Below, one piece after another: positions 35,127-48,694 of a stretch of DNA of 64,000 bases. How positions within the stretch are numbered: position 1 is the stretch's first letter; the number at the start of each line of letters is the position of its first letter. The notes below the pieces were generated by a model, which had not been told where the DNA came from, did not search any database, and saw only the letters and a list, made by a program, of their open reading frames with translations. This DNA is from Cyanoderma ruficeps (taxonomy: Eukaryota > Chordata > Aves > Passeriformes > Timaliidae): positions 14,264,426-14,328,425 of the forward strand of contig VZDJ01000346.1 of the NCBI GenBank assembly GCA_008694505.1. Reading direction: 5' to 3'. The position numbers and the translations under genes are program-made.

Positions 35127-35453
35127 TGTTATAAGTGATGTTAAATCCACGTCCCGACATTGAATGGTCAGCTTGAAATTCCAGACGTAAAATATGACCA
35201 TTACTGGTCAGATGGGAAGGAACCTCAGCACCAGTAAATGTTCCAATTATGGGGGAATCTACAGAGTCACCATCTTTAACTGCAAGGAAGTCGAACTGAG
35301 ATTCCAAGTCAAAGTCATTAAAGGAGAGATGAATTCGGCTCCCAGGGTCTGAAATTATTGTCCAGATACAGTTTAAATTATTCCCATATCCCTCTGGATA
35401 ATCAGGTGAAAGAACTGTTCCCATTGGTGCGGTGAAATTGGAAAGACAAGGAA
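35127..35453 (-). CDS. CSMD1: CSMD1 exon: complete CUB domain (probably CUB 4)
   Basis: This is a 327-bp symmetric exon, phase 1-1. The acceptor is tttttggcag before 35453 and the donor is gtgagtaat after 35127. It encodes an entire CUB beta-sandwich of about 109 residues. The opening PCLSNFTAPMG and LSPDYPEGY motif leads to NLNCIW. The acidic stretch FDLESQFDFLAVKDGD corresponds to the usual calcium-site region of CUB domains, and the end is GRGFNITYN. NFT and NIT are potential N-glycosylation sites. Only the first cysteine pair is obvious. The two other CUB domains in this window are each split by an intron, so this single-exon CUB differs in structure. The join to the next exon makes Thr and continues [11 protein letters not shown]. 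Confidence 0.9.
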
Positions 35454-36778
<1,325 letters not shown>

Positions 36779-37550
36779 TCATAGAAGAATAAAACCTCAT
36801 TGCATGCATATGCTGACACATAGAAAATTTTAAGCAAAATAAAATCATCTATGTAAGGACAGTTGTCAAAATGCAGCACTGAGTCTGATTCTATACCCCA
36901 GCTTCTTAGGGAGGAAATTCTGCATGAGGAATCCCACCAGGGAGAATGAATGAGTGGTTGTGTCTGGCTTAGCTGTTGGTTACAGTTAAACCACTGCAAG
37001 GGATTAGAAAAATCAAAACTCTTGGTGTTTATAATATACTTGAAAATTAAAGGCTATGAGGAAAGGTATTTCTGCCCTATTTTATTTCAATATCATTAAG
37101 TAAAATACTGCCAGTAGAACATGAACTCTTAAAAGTAGAAACAGAGACCAGCTTCCCAGTGTGTAAGCACTGTCCATGTTTCAATACAGTTCAAACTGAG
37201 GTACCCATGGCATGGAAAATAAGGGAATCGTGACACCAAAAGAATTGCCTGCAGTAAAAATGAGGCTAGACATAAATATACGAATTTATATACACATACA
37301 TTATGTAAACATATACAAAAAGTAATCTCTCTATAGTGAAATAACATTTACCTCAGTAGTCTTAACTGCAAGGAACTTGAATGATTACTGTTTCTACAAA
37401 TATTAGAGCTATGATACTCTCAAGCTGCATCCTGTGCTGCACTTTCAGTAGTTACAGGCATGGAAGAATCCTTGAAAAATTTACATGTAATGACAGCAAC
37501 AAACATCCCTGTACCATAGTTTGAGGTTTTCTCTTTAAAAGTCTTGTAGT

Positions 37551-37612
37551 CTTTTTTCCCTTTCCTTTCCTTTCCTTTCCNTTTCTTTTCTTTTCCTTTT
37601 TTTCTTTTAGTC
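37551..37612. repeat. CCTTT-type pyrimidine microsatellite with one N
   Basis: Tandem tttcc/ttttc units contain a single unresolved base at 37581. Frames rich in Lys on the other strand are artefacts of this repeat. Confidence 0.85.
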
Positions 37613-38068
37613 CCCACGTTTCCGTATATGATAGTTTGAGTACAACAAAAAAAAATAGCAAGTGTTTTGAATTTAACTCAGACATTTTTTCTAAGGTAAT
37701 ATTTTCAGCAGCATACACTTGATTTCTCAAAGCTTTCAGGTATTAAGATTCTAAATACAATTAAATGTGACAAGAAACAAATAAAGAACATTCCATTTTA
37801 ACAAGAAACTGAAAAAGACTAGAAGATAATTTTAAAAAAGTACTCCATGGAGTTTTGAAAGGCTTTATTGTTGTGTTTGGATAAAGAAAACTCAAAAGCA
37901 AAGAAAATCATCTAATAAAGACCACACAAAAAAAAGAACATTACTTATTGGTTTATTTGTGGTTTTTTTTCCAAACAGTTCTAGGAGAGGATTGATATAA
38001 TTCGTTATTATAAAAGGATAAAACCAGGTTCAATTTATCCTGAGATTTATCAGATTTATTTAACACCT

Positions 38069-38120
38069 AAAAAAAAAAAACAAAACACAAAATACCCAAA
38101 AAACAAAACAAAAAGAAATT
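38069..38120. repeat. A-rich low-complexity tract
   Basis: A runs are broken by single C or G. Nothing else is seen here. Confidence 0.75.
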
Positions 38121-38939
38121 ACAGCTTTACTGAAGAAACAATATAAGCTATCTCAAAAAACACACAAATTCACTCTCCTGTCTCCAATTTTTGTAGGACT
38201 GTTAATGTCAAACCTACTGAACTGCTCAGTTTTTCAGTTTTTAACTGACAAAGAAATACAAAGTTTTCCTAGGCTGTCCCAGTAGGTTAATACTATTCTA
38301 AGTCATTTCATATCTCATTTGGGAAAACAAATATATTTTATAAACAAATGTATTCTATTACTAGTTCTCCAGCAAGTGACTATATCATGTAACGTACTGT
38401 AGTTTTCTCAAACCATATATACTAGGCAGTAAATGTATTTATATCTACTTCAATTTACTCTCTTTTGGGGTTTCTATTCTGATGTAGCTGGACAAGAGTC
38501 TCCATGTTTTTTTCTCAAATTTAAAAAGATACATAGCTGACCAAAACTATCCCTTTTAGGACTTAAAGGAATTGCTTCTGCATTCAAAAAATTATTAGGC
38601 AGAGTAATATCATTTACAGGAGCTTGTTGGAAAAATGTTCTATGTGATTGGTGTATTTGAGAGGTTATAGCCTTACGCTGAATTTGCTTTCATAAACAAA
38701 ATCAAGTTGAACAAAATGTTGTATGAATAATGGATTTAAATTAATTAAACCATCCCTAACCCCCATTTATATTAATTGAAATTTGTAGCAAATATTTCCT
38801 TCATTACTTCTAAAACTTTCCTGAATGCATTGCTTACAACAATTTTATACACTTTCTAAATTTTATATTAGCATGAGTTCATCTCTGAATTTGAAAAAGA
38901 CTGTTTCTGTTACTTAGCTTTCCACTGGAGCAGAAATGA

Positions 38940-39030
38940 TAGGGTTTGATTTTCTGTTTTGTTTGGGGTTTTGTTGCTATTTTGTTGTTGTTGTTTTGTT
39001 TGGGGTTTTTTTGTTTGCTTTTTATTGAAG
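38940..39030. repeat. T/G-rich simple tract
   Basis: Repeated TTTTG and TTG units, with tttggggttt occurring twice. Confidence 0.75.
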
Positions 39031-41405
39031 TGCAAATACTTAGGTTTTTTACAGAATGTCAATAAACTTCCTAAATAAAAGAGGAAAAGGGAAAAAAAAC
39101 AAGCTGCTTCCCGGGCCTTTGTCAGATAATCACATTTTAAATAGTATGATTTCAGGAAAGTATATTAATATTTTTTTGAATTTTTATTTATTTTAATTCA
39201 CTAAGAAGTAAATTAAATTCACATTTTTTACTGCTAGTTCTACGACTTGTGCTTCGGCTTCCCTGCACTACATATTTTGTTTCAGAAACTCCTAAGCAGT
39301 TATGTTCAGAGCCTGACAGAGCCTCTCTTCTTGATAAACTCATACTGGTCCCTCATTGTAAATAATTCATTCATGATAAATAGAAATAATTTACTGTTGT
39401 TTTGCGATTAGCAGAAAACCAGTAAATTTTTAGACAGCTTTATTATTAACACCATAATTAAAACTTAAAAAAACCCCAGCACTATAAAATTGGAAATTTC
39501 AGTGTGAGGCACCAAATAGTGAAGAGAAAGAGACAGGCATGTGGACTACTCTTCTGGAATGTAACTTGAACGCCTATCAATAAAACTGCATGTAGGAGTC
39601 CATTGCTTAGTGTATTTGTTGGACTAAAATATTAGTAATCATAAGGCTCCCTTTCATATAATGCAGATGTAAAAAAAAAAGGTGCAATTCACAGCAGAAA
39701 TTGTTATAGAGTGTATTTTAGTGGAAACACTATTTTTGCAGTATCTTAGTGTAAGCATTTGGAGTAAGTTTATTATATATATCAGCTACCTTGACAAGTC
39801 AAAAGTAAATTTATTGGTTAAGCACATTTTTTGCATTTTATTTTACATTTTAGTTTCTGTGTAGTTTTGCATATTGGTTTTTGTTTCTCTTTTATGATTC
39901 ATTCTGCTTTTTGAGATTTGCACTTCATCTTAGCTACAATGAGATGACCAGGAGGGATATTTGTTTTCCTGCGATCACTATCACTGTGATACAAAAGATA
40001 AGTATTGCTATTTGTGCCTAAGGAAAAAGCCAATACCTCATGCTAACATTATTTCAGTTAAATAGTCCTTATTTCCTTTGTAGCCTTACAAAAAGGGAAA
40101 AAAACCTCTACCCATAAATATAATTTGTTAAATGTGTTAACAATGAATCAGGCATTTTCTTTGGATTTTAAGGTTTTAGAGACAAAAAAGAAAATCCATT
40201 TTTTTTTCAGAAATTATTTCACCAAGAAGGACATTAACAGTAAAAGGAGGGATGATTTCTGGTGATGTTATAAAGCCATCTTTTTTTAAAAGATAAAATC
40301 CTGTTGAAACTATTGAGGATACTAAGTTTGGAAAAAGCAATTATCCTAAATAAATTTGTACAGTTAGCAGTTTCACAACACTGAATTAAGTTAATAATTG
40401 TCAAAGTATTTTCTAACAAGAAATATCTAGAAAACATATCAGGTGAAGGGAATAGTAAAATAATAATATAAAAGATAACCATCTCCTTTCATTTTAAATT
40501 ATCCTTACACTACTTTTGTATATCTCACTGAAAGATTTTGCAGATTTCTAATCAATGATGTACTAAAGGGAGAGCCCCAGACTACAGTAGCCCCTAGTAT
40601 AGCGAAATAGGAATGGGGTTTTTTCTCTTACCCTTTCTCTTTGTGAAGGACAGGCCTGTTTTGGAAGTGTTTAAAGGGGGTCTTGGGGAAAAGAAGTGGT
40701 CACTTATTACACAAATACATTTTGACAGAAATGTACTGGAGTTGGGGTTTGAAAAGGTAACTTGTCTATCTTAGCGTTCCTGTAACTCAAGAGTATATAA
40801 AAGATAAGAATGTGATTCCTATAAGGAAAAGAATTTTGAAAGAAAAGACATCAATGGTGTACACTGGGAAAGTGTAATGCTGAAGGCTTGTTATCACTTC
40901 AGCAGAGATTCAAAATCTGTAGTCCTTCAAGGAAAAACACCAAGAAAGACCGATCATTCTTTACTTTAACAACGTCTCAGAATAATGCCCATTATTTGCT
41001 TTACTGACTGCATCAAAGGAAATATGACACACAACTGGATTTGTTTAGTCAACAGTAAAAGAGCATTTGAATCCATTACATACTATATTTTGAAACAAAA
41101 AATACTGAACAAACTAACTACTAGTATGTGAAAGAAAAGTTCAAGCATGTGATTCAAAAGGATAAATCTTGCTGTTTGATATTTTAATTCTTTATGCAAA
41201 AGCTACAAGCATTCACCACCATATATCAACACTGCCATTTTGTAAGAAATCGATGTAATCCTACTTTGAAATGCCATGGTATGTACAATTTATATACACA
41301 TTACTGAATACATATATCTAACTTAGTTGTGAAATTGTTGTGCTTATGTTCCCAGTGCAGGATTTTCTTATTCAAAATTTTAGAAAAATATACCATCATA
41401 TATTT

Positions 41406-41575
41406 CACAGAATCACAGAATAGTTAAGGCTGGAAGGGAGCACAGTGGGTCATCTGGTCCAATCTCCACGCTCAGGGTCATCCGGTCCAATCTCCACGCT
41501 CAGGGTCATCCCAGACATTGCACAGGATTGTGTCCAGACAGTTCTTGAATATCTCAAATAAGGAGGCAATTTGTC
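41406..41575 (-). mobile_element. CR1 LINE, short 3' end fragment
   Basis: The left edge cacagaatcacagaatag, then aaggctggaagggagcac and tctggtccaatctcc, matches CR1 3' ends read in reverse. It contains a 28-bp tandem duplication (41447-41474 and 41475-41502). It is heavily 5' truncated and abuts the LTR at 41624. Confidence 0.8.
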
Positions 41576-41617
41576 TAACTTTTGCTTGCAAAGGCCAAGG
41601 AACCAGTGTTAGTATAA

Positions 41618-41623
41618 TCATCT
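41618..41623. repeat. Target-site duplication, left copy (tcatct)
   Basis: These six bases are repeated exactly at 42189-42194, bounding the LTR between them. Confidence 0.65.
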
Positions 41624-42188
41624 TTAGGTTTGTGTGCCAAAGCTTTGGTAGTGGAAGGACTGTACCCACAAAAGGAATCCCATGGTGGAGCTCATTGAGA
41701 AGAACTGCAGCCTGTGGGAAAACCCATATTGCAGAAGTTTGTGGAAGACTGCCGCCCATGGGAGGGACCCCATGCTGGATCAGCTGAAAAGTGTCAGGAG
41801 TCCCTCCCCATGAGGAGGAAGCAACAGCAGAGACAGCGTGTGATGAACTGATCAGTCCCCATTCCTGGTTCTCCTGTGCCACTGAGAGGGAAGAGGGAGA
41901 GAATTCTGGAATAAAGTTAACCCCAAGAAGAAGGGAAGGATTCGAGGGTGAAGTGTTTAAAGACTTAGTTCTTTATTTCTCATTATCCTACTCTGATTTT
42001 GATTGGCAGCGAATTAAATTAATTTTCCCAAGTCAAGATTGTTTTGCATCTGATGGTGATCAGTAACTCTGCCCTTATCCGGAGCCATAAACTTTTTGTT
42101 ACATTTAATCTCCCTGTCCTGCTGAGGGGTGAAGTGATAGAGCCACTTTGGTGGGCACCTGACATTTAGCTGGAATCAATCCACCACA
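41624..42188 (-). mobile_element. Solo LTR of an endogenous retrovirus, minus strand (565 bp)
   Basis: Read on the minus strand it starts TGTGGTGGATTGATTCC, an LTR start I recognise from songbird genomes, and runs left to about 41624. The left terminal dinucleotide is mutated (tt where tg is expected on the plus strand). A perfect 6-bp duplication tcatct flanks it. It shares blocks with the copy at 45316-46237: the atcctact sequence, the caa/gaattaaatt-type AT segment and the cctgttctgctgagg-like segment near the right end. It is shorter than the other copy, probably by internal deletion. It lies in the same direction as CSMD1. Apparent frames across it, including a 134-codon one, are not genes. 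Confidence 0.62.
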
Positions 42189-42194
42189 TCATCT
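42189..42194. repeat. Target-site duplication, right copy (tcatct)
   Basis: This matches 41618-41623 and directly follows the LTR end ccaccaca. Confidence 0.65.
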
Positions 42195-45100
42195 ATCTTA
42201 CCCTGAAAATTCAAACTTAAATATTACGGAGAAAAGGCACAGAAAAAGCAGAAATCAGGAAAATAAAAACTAATAACCTATGAATCAAGAATATATACAT
42301 TTCTCAGTGTAAACCAGGATGATAAATAGTGTAAATTACACCATATGTATTCATAACATATCTTAAAGATACATAGCAGACAAATAGTTTTGGACCAAAT
42401 TCAGAAGCCTTAGACTATGCTTACCAATTTACATGGTAATGGATTGGAGATTGATTACATTTATTTGTAATAGGCATCAGTAAGCAAACAGAAATTTGAA
42501 TCACCCAACAGATGTTACCTTCTCCTAAATATTATAATATTTATATGTATCTTCAAATAAAAGAGATAGTCTATTACCTATTACTGTTAAAGAGTGAATA
42601 TTTTCATAAACAAAGAATGGAAGTTCATTTGCAAGAGAATAAAAATATCTATTGCCATGTGATTTTCAGTTATATTTTAAAGGTAATCAATACCCTTATT
42701 TCCTTCTAATGATCAGATTTTTATCTACAGATTACATGTCCTGGGAAATCCAGATATATAAAAAACCTTTTTTCACCTTAACTACTATTTTGACCCAGAA
42801 AAACTAGTGTGATTTTTCTCACCCTCAATTCTTACCAGTATAGGTTTTATACCTATTTTATATTGCTATTCTTTTTTTCTTCCTTGTTTGCCTAAAATAT
42901 AGGAAAGAAGGATCTTGTCTAATGTGTAGAATGGCTATTTTTTTTAGCAATTGGCAAGTGTGAGGATAGGGAATAGATCTTGCCTTGTTTGTAAACACAA
43001 ACAGAACAGAACAATGCCTGTAGCCAAACTATGAGAAAACTCCACCTATGCCTAACTGCTCCAGGTGAAACACCCATTACAGTACTGCAGCACCTTCTCT
43101 GTACCCCTGGGTCCCACTACTGAAGAAACAGGTATGCAAAGGGAAGAAAGGAGATGATGAAGACGATTTAACCATACAGTCTTTTCCCTATATGAATTCA
43201 TGAGATGTTTAGTCTACAATGTGTTATACAGAACAGCCATTCAAGAGCATAGAGTCAGTTATATTCTTCTTTGCCCTTGCTGAATTATGCCAGTTGTCAG
43301 GGTACTTCTCATTCCCTGAAGCTGATGAGACAGAATGTGAACATTTCACAAAGAAAAAAAGGGTGATAATTAATTAAAGGAGGATAATTTGTCTAATGAC
43401 ACTCATAGGAAAGTCAGATGAAATTCCTCTGAGAATGAAGTAAGAAAACAATGCCAGACACCATTAAAAGTAGTATTTTATGTATATCACAAGCACTTAA
43501 CATTTCTAGTATAATGAAAACAGGTTACAGCCATTCTTCATGACAATATATTTTTCAGAGGGACAGCAGATACATCAACATGATTTTTATTGCATAATTT
43601 ATCTGAAGTTTTCCATTAGTAGCTTAAAATATTTCATAACTATGTTCCATTATATATTTTAGGTACTTATACACTTTATGGATATACATATTCCTTCTCT
43701 TCCTATTCAGGACTGTGTTCTATATCTAAAGTTGAGTTATTTACTACTCATTACTTGACTACTTATTTCATTATTTACTACTTACTAAAGCCCTGTGGGC
43801 CTTTAAATAATAACCACACCTCCAATAAAATGTTACTCACTTAATTTAAGTTTAGAAAACGAAGTGTTACATAGAACTCTATTCATACAAACAATTTAAT
43901 TGCATTGTGACACTTCTTATTCATATAAAAAATTAACAAAAACTGGGGTATTTCCTAATGTGAATACACAGAATATCCCTTAGACCAGTGGTTACTGCTT
44001 GACCTGTCAAAAGGAAAAAACAATGTGAATGGGTAGTCACCATACACAGTAATGTCTGAAATAATTTTCAAGGAAGCATTAAGACTAAAATCCATTTATT
44101 AGCAGTTACACAAATTCTATAATTTCTGTGCCTGAATGATCTTTATTTAAGTGGTCTGGCCTTTCTCATTTTAAAATAAGGCTGGTTTTCTTCCACAGAC
44201 TAAATAAAATGTGAGCATGTTGTTAACCATCATAAATAAATTAAGCTGTAGAGAATGTCCTTTGATGTTTACAAAGTATTCTAGGTTATGATAAGAACAT
44301 GTAACACCCTATTTTAATAATATGAGTAACAAGAATCTCATTTGTGTCATTGATGATTTGACTAAGACCTTTCACTCTGTTTTAGAAAATCTTTAGGAAA
44401 ATAAAATGTTTCATTGGACTAAATAGCTTCCTCTCCAACTGCCAGTAGGCTTTTGAAGAATATACAAATGAAAATGAACTAATTGAAGGAATGTTTTTCT
44501 GGCACTATGGGAGTCAGCATTGTACAGATAATTTTGATCCTTTTGCTATAAATAGTGCTCTTCTTTTTCATCTCTAATGGTAAATGTGTGCAGATAGAAG
44601 TCCAAACCCAAGACTGTTGAAGCTATCATCAGGAATGTATCTCCTGATACATACAGAGTTGGTCTGCAACAACAATGAATCTATTTGGAGCTAGTATATT
44701 ATCTGTTGAACCTTTCAGATCTGTTGATTAAGGCAACCTGCACTAGCTCTGAAACTCTTACTTAATGGCAATCAATAAATTTGTCCTCTGATACATTAAA
44801 TAATGATTGCCTGTATCATATTCTGAATATACATGTGACTATACAACACCACCAATTTAATTTTAGTTTAGTTTTAATTTGGTAGCAACTTTTTCACTTA
44901 AAATTTTTCAGTTTTGCTGAGGTAAACATCTACTCAGGATGTAAGACTGTTAGTTCCATCCTTGCTTTTGCCTTTTTCAGAAGGTCAAAGAACAGAACAA
45001 AAAGGAAAGTCTCTAGAGAAACAGTTACCAAGACTTATTTATGTGGCTTGTTTTCTTTCCCAAGATTCTGGTCCCATGATCCTTCAACCTGCTTCTTTCT

Positions 45101-45230
45101 AGTTTGATCAGTTATTCCCTTCTGAGACAAGGCAACTATACCTTTCCAAAAGGAAGCTACAACATACTAAAACCAAACACACAAAAAACCCCAATCCCAA
45201 AACACAGAACAGATACCGTTGTCTGCCAAA

Positions 45231-45244
45231 CACACACACACACA
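45231..45244. repeat. Short CA microsatellite
   Basis: Seven CA units in a row. Confidence 0.8.
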
Positions 45245-45315
45245 AAACAGTTCCCAGATGAACTCTATGAACACATAGCAGGGTTTGCTCCAATAGTCTT
45301 TTAATGCATTTGCAC

Positions 45316-46237
45316 CGGGCTTAGATGACAAGGTTTTGCTAGTCAGGGGTCTGCAGAAGTGACCTCTGTGAGAAGAGGCTGCTCCCATGTTGGACAGAGC
45401 CAGCTCCAAAAAGGAACTACTTCTGGTCAAAGTTGAACCCATCAGAAACAACAGCGGTGCCCTTGTGATAACATATTTAAGAAAGAGTAAAAAAATCCTG
45501 CAAAGCAACTGTGACAGAAGATCAATAAAAATATGTGAGAAGCAGCCCTGCAAACATGAAGGTCAGAGAAGGAAGGAGGAGAGGTGCTCCAGGGGTCAGA
45601 GCAGACATTCCCCTGCAGTCTATGGTGAAGACGACAGGGAAGCAGGCTGTCTGCAGCACAGGGGGGTCTCTGCTGCAGCCTGTGGATGACCCCACATTGC
45701 AAAAAGTGGATAAGCCCTGAAAAGATCTGTAGTTAGGGAAGCAGTCCATTCCTGAAGAACCATACCCCATGGAAAGGACACATGCTAGACCAGCTTAAAA
45801 GAACTACAGATGATGCAAAGGACTCCCCACTGAATCAGGGGAAGAGCATGAGGAGGAAGGAATGGCAAAGACCAAGTGTTATGAACTGACCACAAATCAC
45901 ATTCCTCATTCCCGATCCAGCCTTACTGCCCAGGTGAAGAAAAAGTTAGAAGAGATGGGAATAAAGGAGTGCAGTCTGGGAAAAAGAGGAGGTGGATGAT
46001 ATTTTTTTGTTTGGCTTTCACTTTGCACTATCCTACTTTGTTTTTCTTTGGCAACAAATCAAATTAAACTTCCTTTAGTTGAGTCTGCTTGTCTTTGACA
46101 ATAACTGGTAAGTAATCTCCCATTCTCATCTCAACCTATGAGTTTTTTCATATTATTTTCCTCCCCTGTTCTGCTGAGGAGGGGCAATGGGAGGAGCTTA
46201 GTGGACATACTGCAGTCAGCCAAGGTTACCCAGCACA
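45316..46237 (-). mobile_element. Second LTR of the same family as 41624-42188, minus strand
   Basis: The minus-strand start is TGTGCTGGGTAACC at 46237. It then follows the other copy through the ctgctgagg, caaattaaa and atcctact blocks. It extends further left than that copy, into a gacctctgtgagaagaggct segment and gggcttagatgacaagg near 45316. The left edge is estimated: I could not find a clean target-site duplication, only a weak agatg on each side. No viral coding sequence flanks it. Several overlapping 60-128 codon frames across it are composition artefacts. Confidence 0.5.
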
Positions 46238-47842
46238 GAGATGCATATAAATTTCATCTAAACCAGGCTGTCGAATGTAGACTTTTTCCAAGTTAGAAAT
46301 AAAGTATTCACACACGCCCCACCCCCCAAAAAAGCAAGTAATAATAAGAGAGAGAAACCTTTCTACGAGCTCTGATAAGACTGCAGCTTGGACTGAGCTC
46401 TTGGGGATTTCAGTTTCTGTAAGCTAAATCCTCTTAAACAAGTGAGTAAGCCTATGCAAATCAAAATTTTACAAACTGAATCTGGGATAGATATCCCCTT
46501 GCCAAATTTCAGGTCACCGATTCAATGTCCAAGAAAGTTAGAACTTATCAAAAAGTTTGAGTTTTTTGCTTTGTTGTTTTTTTTACTGGCACAATGGGTC
46601 ACGTTTTCCTGAAATCATGGTCTTTAAAGCTACTAAGTGTTTTGCTTGAATTTGCTCATAAGAACTTCAAGTGACATAGCTACTGAGTACAGATGATTTC
46701 AGCCCAAAACCCAGTTAAATTTCAGTTTCTAAATGGTAAAAATAATTAAATTAGTTCTTATCTTACTTAGGAAATGATGATTCAACCTCAAAGTAATGAA
46801 TTTGTTTTGCCAAGAATATGTTTTATTGTTTCACTCTCTATTATGACTAAAATATACAAATTAGAGACAAGAGTTTATTTGCATATGTATGGGAGAAGAA
46901 TAACTGCAGTTTAGACAGGAACTTCCCCACTACACCAGGAAGATTACCACTGTGACTGTGTGTCCAATCTGTAATATTAAAATATTGGAAAAATGTCAAT
47001 GTGATTATGAGAGTAAATTTTTATATCCCTGTATTGAAATAAATGTATCTACAAGTTGAATGTGATCTGCTTTAAATGCATATTTGCACAGGAAAAGAAA
47101 GGCCAATATCTAAAGACCATGAGAGGAAAGTGTAGCATTCCAAATTACATTTACATCCAATTTAATATCAAATTTTATAGACAAAAATCAATAATGACTG
47201 AAACTAAAAGTGTGGCTTCAAAAATAAAGATATTTAATGGATGGCTTAATGTTTTCTAAACTGTAAGTTTTTGATCAATGGCAGGACACTGAACATAACC
47301 ACCTAAAAAAAAATAGAAGCACCTCATTTCTTCTTCCTGTTGTTCTTTCCTTCTCATGTCCACCCCCTTGCTGTACTGAACCTTACTGACAACCTATACA
47401 ACTAGGAATATAAATAGTAAAGTTATTTATTGAAAATATTTATTGAGACAAATTAGGATCACAGAAAACAAAATGACTGATTCAGACTGATTCAAAACAT
47501 ATTCAATTATAATAGTTCATTAACATTTTAATTTTCCTTGATACACAATTCAATGCCTTTTGTTTAGGTCTAATGACCTCATTTTTCATAGTCTCTTTTA
47601 ATGGCATTTCCATTAAATCTGATGAGAAAGGGAAAATACAGTTCATGTAATTCAGGAAATATTTTTCAGGAATCTTATCGATGTATGATGTTTATTATAA
47701 AGTACAGCATCACATAAAAGTCACAAGACAGAGTCAAATAATAGCTTACTGTCCTGTAATACAAATCTCTGCACATGCTACTTCATATTGCTTACTAGTG
47801 CTGCCCAGTAGTGCTGATTATCAGCTGTGAGTGGGTTCCTAA

Positions 47843-48694
47843 GGGTCGGTCATTGAGACCTGCACTGTTTACCATGACAGGGACAGCAGGAATGAGGGCA
47901 TCTGTAGCAAGTTTGCCAACAACACCGAGCTGTGTAGTGCAGTTGACACGCTGGGGAGAAGAGATGACCTTCAGTGGTACTTAATGGTCTTGAGAGTTGG
48001 GCCTGTGCAAACCTCACAGAGTTCAACGAGGCCAGGTGCAAGGTCTTGCACCTGAGTCAAGGTAACCAGTAGTCTGGGCAGAGAATGGATAAAGAGGAAG
48101 ACTTGGGACAGTTTGTTGACAGAAAGCTCAACATAACCCAGAAAACCAACTCTATCCTGGGCTGCATCAACAGGGATGTGATTAGCAGGTCTAGGAAGGT
48201 AATTCTACCCCTCTACTCTACTCTTGTAAGACCCCCACGGGAGTACTCAGCACAGGAATGAACCTATTGGAGCAACTACAGAGGAGGGTCATTAAGGTGA
48301 TAAGAGAGCTGGAGCACCTCTCCTATGAAGACAGGATGAGAAAGTTCGGGTTGTTTTTCCTAGAGAAGGGAGATCTTACAGCAGCCTTTCAGTATCTAAA
48401 AGGGCTGCATGGAAGTTGAAGAGGGACTTTTTACAAGGGCATGTACTGAAAGGACAAGGAAAAATAGCCTTAGATTGAAAGAGGAGAGATTTAGATCAGA
48501 CATTAGGAAGATCTGTGATCTGTGAGTCAGTGGAACAGGTTGCCCAGAGAAGTTGTGGATGCCCAGTCCCTGGAAGGGTTCAAGAACATGTTGAATGGTG
48601 TCCTAAGAAAGAGTGGCATCCCTGCTTATAGTGGAAGAAAGAACTAAATTACCTTTAAGGTCTCTTCCAAGCCAAACCATTTTATGATACTATA
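47843..48694 (+). mobile_element. CR1 LINE, end of reverse transcriptase plus 3' region
   Basis: It starts in the CR1 reverse transcriptase, with remnants of the FADDTKL box (agtttgccaacaacaccgag) followed by the segments for CANL..FN.ARCKVLHL and later LPLYST. It then passes through the 3' region (gagagctggagcacctctcc, ggttgcccagagaagttgtg) to a decayed tail at tttatgatactat. Frameshifts and stops abolish the frame. It is 5' truncated and antisense to CSMD1. Confidence 0.9.

Noticed and set aside
41478..41882. 134-codon minus-strand frame
   Set aside because: It spans a CR1 end and a solo LTR and has no protein motif.
45322..46243. agatg on both sides of the second minus-strand LTR as a target-site duplication
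   Set aside because: The bases before it differ, and the left LTR edge is decayed; the match is too weak to claim.
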